A DNA stretch of 36,869 nt from a bacterium (GTDB lineage: Bacteria > Patescibacteriota > UBA1384 > XYA2-FULL-43-10 > JAKAMI01), in contig JAKAMI010000008.1 in the NCBI GenBank assembly GCA_021812945.1, forward strand, positions 1-36,869, read 5' to 3'. Position numbers and translations under genes: made by a program. Shown here in pieces: positions 34,440 to 36,869 of the stretch. The number at the start of each line of letters is the position of its first letter. The stretch's first letter is position 1. Under the pieces are notes generated by a model. It was not told where the DNA came from. It worked only from the letters and a program-made list of their open reading frames with translations, and did not search any database.

Positions 34440-34500
34440 TATGTCATTCTGAGCGAAGCGAAGAATCCTTGGAGATCCTTCGTTGCACTCAGGATGACGT
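34440..34500. repeat. GTCATTCTGAGCGAAGCGAAGAATCC…GGATGAC palindromic repeat in the rRNA leader
   Basis: Inverted repeat with GTCAT ends. Confidence 0.7.
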
Positions 34501-34627
34501 ACAATTATTATCCTTTATTAGTATTTTAGTTGAATTCGTATATTAGTAGGAGTTTTGGCGATTGAGCCAAAACAAAAACTTTCCCCCGACGAGTAACAAA
34601 AACAGCGGTATTCTCTTACCTAGAATT

Positions 34628-34656
34628 AACTTAACAAATGACCCAGCCTTTGTCAA
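34628..34656 (-). promoter_or_regulatory. Candidate rRNA promoter TTGACA-N17-TAAGTT
   Basis: -35 at 34651-34656, -10 at 34628-34633, upstream of 23S leader. Confidence 0.5.
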
Positions 34657-34686
34657 GCTTCATTCTATCAACCGCTCGCCATCTCG

Positions 34687-34787
34687 TCATTTCGACACCA
34701 TCTCCGCTTTGCGGAGAGGCGAGAAATCTCATGTTTTTTATTTTATTCTGCAGTGGATTTTTCACTCGATGACTTGTTCGAAATGAC
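34687..34787. repeat. GTCATTTCGA…TTCGAAATGAC palindromic repeat
   Basis: Terminal inverted repeat plus inner gcggag hairpin. Confidence 0.6.
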
Positions 34788-34800
34788 ATCGAGCAGTCAC

Positions 34801-35448
34801 TTAAAATATCTTCGTTTGAGCAAAGATTAATTTGTATATAATGATCAAGGCGGACAGGATTAGAATAATGCCGACTACGGCGCTGGCGATTTTGCGAATT
34901 CTCGAATTGAAATTCACCTTGCCCAAAGCCGCCAGGTTTGAAAGCACCACCGTCCAGCTTAGAATACCAATCATTGCAAACGAAAGAAACATAATTTCAG
35001 CGCCATTTACGTCTGAAATGAGATTACTGCGAAGCGACAAACTGGCCACACCGGCCCAGAAAACCAGAACAAACGGATTGAATATAGTCATCAAAATCCC
35101 GGTTAGGTAAGGGTGAATTTCGTCCTTTTCGAGTTTTTGAATGTCTTGATTGTGAATCCTTTTGGCTTCGATCAATATATAGACCCCGATTCCGGCGATA
35201 AAAACCGCGGCGACTCCGCCACTGACGTTTTTGATGATAGGGTTTGATAGTATAATGTTGCTGACTCCCAGATAGGCCAAAGTTGCGTAGATAATATCCG
35301 AAGTGAGTGTGCCCAAGCCTACCAAAAATGCCGCCCAGAAACCGTAGCAAACCCCTCGCCGGACGATCTCCAAAGCTGAGCTTCCAACCGGCAAAGCCGA
35401 GATAAATCCCATCAAAAAACCCGCCACAATGATTTTTACTATATCCAT
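34801..35448 (-). CDS. LysE/RhtB-family translocator
   Basis: Six-TM pattern; GFISALPVGSSALEIVRRGVCYGFWAAFLVGLGTLTSD; NPFVLVFWAGV. Confidence 0.85.
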   Translation of the reverse strand: MDIVKIIVAGFLMGFISALPVGSSALEIVRRGVCYGFWAAFLVGLGTLTSDIIYATLAYLGVSNIILSNPIIKNVSGGVAAVFIAGIGVYILIEAKRIHNQDIQKLEKDEIHPYLTGILMTIFNPFVLVFWAGVASLSLRSNLISDVNGAEIMFLSFAMIGILSWTVVLSNLAALGKVNFNSRIRKIASAVVGIILILSALIIIYKLIFAQTKIF

Positions 35449-35588
35449 GGCTCCGATTTTAGCACATATTCTCTACCGTGTCGATTTCTTAGCGTCATCC
35501 TGAACTAGATTCAGGAATCCAGATTTTCTTAATTTTATTCGTATTTTGTATTTTTGTGCGTTTTTTGTACTTTCGCGAGGGGTTTTCG

Positions 35589-36710
35589 CTACTGCGACAA
35601 TGTGGTGATCGGTCGCGACTGGACGATGTACAATTCCAATTTGACATTCTCCCGACTTTTGGACTTCCGGACTTTTGGACTCTTGGACTGCCCCTTCGGG
35701 GCCGCCGCCCACTCGATGTCGCAAGGGAAACCATAATGTTTTTCGATGCCAAGGCAAATCTCCGCTAGCTCGACAATCTTTTCGTCTGATAATTTCTGTT
35801 TCTCCCACTCGTCCCGCGCCACCTCTACTTCCTTCGTCCCCTCCGGCCCCCGAACAATCTTCATCTCCTGCTCCGAGATATATTTTTCAGTGATTATTTC
35901 GTTGGAATGTTTAATATGGAATGTAGAATTTGGGTTATTGGTTTTGGCATTTGGAATTTTGAATTTAGAATTTTTTTCGGATTTAGAGTTTAGGATTTCG
36001 GATTTCCGGATAACGTAGTTATCCGGCGTTATCATTCCTCCGACTATCGCCTCTCCCAGTCCCCATCCGGCCTCGATGACCATTTGGTCACGGTCCTCGG
36101 TCACCGGGTGAACGGTGAAACAGATTCCTGAAACCTCCGACTGGATCATCTTCTGCACCACCACCGCCACCGAGACCGCGGCGTTGTGCATGTTTTTTTC
36201 GATGCGGTAAAATATGGCTCTGGGGGTAAATAAAGAAGCCCAGCAATTTTTAATATTTTCAAATAATGTCTCTTTGGTAGTGTTTAGGAAACTATCCAGC
36301 TCTCCGGCCCAGGAAGCGTCCGAAGAATCCTCGGCCGTGGCGGAAGAACGAACGGCGACCAATAAGTCAGTTATCGGTTGTCCGTAGTCAGTGGTCAGGA
36401 ATTGATAATGTTCATTGATTTCCGTAGCGATCTCCTCCGGCATCTGGGCGGATTTGATAATAGCCTGAATCTCGCCTGAAGTGTTTTCGACTGAATTAAC
36501 ATCTTTGTGATTCACTTGAGCTAATAATGAATCAATGTCCGCCTTTATTCCGGCCTGCTCCAAAAAGTAGTCAAACGCCCCTGAGAGAACCACAAACCCT
36601 GGCGGCACCGGAATGCCCGCGTTCGACATTTCACCTAAAGATGCCCCCTTGCCCCCGGCGATCTCCGCATCCCCTTTCCCAAGTTGTTTGAAAGTTTTGA
36701 TAAAAGTCAT
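35589..36710 (-). CDS. PEP synthase/PPDK N-terminal (PEP/pyruvate-binding) domain protein
   Basis: GGKGASLGEMSNAGIPVPPGFVV, VRSSATAEDSSDASWAG, QSRPITTL; no phosphohistidine or C-terminal domain. Confidence 0.88.
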   Translation of the reverse strand: MTFIKTFKQLGKGDAEIAGGKGASLGEMSNAGIPVPPGFVVLSGAFDYFLEQAGIKADIDSLLAQVNHKDVNSVENTSGEIQAIIKSAQMPEEIATEINEHYQFLTTDYGQPITDLLVAVRSSATAEDSSDASWAGELDSFLNTTKETLFENIKNCWASLFTPRAIFYRIEKNMHNAAVSVAVVVQKMIQSEVSGICFTVHPVTEDRDQMVIEAGWGLGEAIVGGMITPDNYVIRKSEILNSKSEKNSKFKIPNAKTNNPNSTFHIKHSNEIITEKYISEQEMKIVRGPEGTKEVEVARDEWEKQKLSDEKIVELAEICLGIEKHYGFPCDIEWAAAPKGQSKSPKVRKSKSRENVKLELYIVQSRPITTLSQ

Positions 36711-36869
36711 AATTTTTGCCCTCGTTAATCAACATCTTGCTCACACTACTGTCCAAATAAAACTTACCAAAAACTTAACTGCGGATCGAATTCTTGGCTC
36801 TTAAACTTGTGAATTGTATCTTCGTTTAGCGATAAAAGGTCGATGAGACTTCTTTTAAACATCAAAACT

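Noticed and set aside
35473-35808. Minus-strand ORFs 35473-35808 and 35495-35752 as PEP-synthase extensions
   Set aside because: Different frame over the end of the PEP-binding gene; the motif-containing frame ends cleanly at QSRPITTLSQ.

Overview
This window looks like a CPR/Patescibacteria-type genome segment; that lineage call is inference from gene content and rRNA architecture. (1) Minus-strand dcw (cell wall/division) cluster: mraZ - [no rsmH] - ftsL-like - ftsI - murF - mraY - [MNT/HEPN pair] - murD - ftsW - murG - murC - murB - ftsQ - recJ - radA. (2) glyS, recO, a stand-alone GlmU-type uridylyltransferase and, 2.2 kb away, a stand-alone hexapeptide acyltransferase. (3) A GC-richer island (about 21.3-25.4 kb) of tiny genes with strong Shine-Dalgarno (SD) sequences and many hairpins; several encode miniature zinc-ribbon proteins. 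(4) mutM, a HAD-like gene, a PadR regulator, a complete transcription unit for a 13-aa Cys-rich peptide (MGPCDSCGGGKCC), and two tandem paralogous membrane proteins. (5) A minus-strand 23S-5S locus without an adjacent 16S. The 23S is about 5 kb and carries two sibling group I introns (one with a LAGLIDADG ORF) plus seven IVS-like helical insertions, most built from degenerate ~7-nt-period repeats. (6) A LysE-type exporter and a PEP-synthase N-domain gene. The most unusual signal is one family of degenerate heptad-repeat sequence that appears as 23S helix expansions, in an intron periphery, as intergenic hairpins, and as in-frame linkers in at least four conserved proteins. A 96-bp palindromic element is also inserted in frame in mutM. 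All calls come from reading the sequence; no searches were run.
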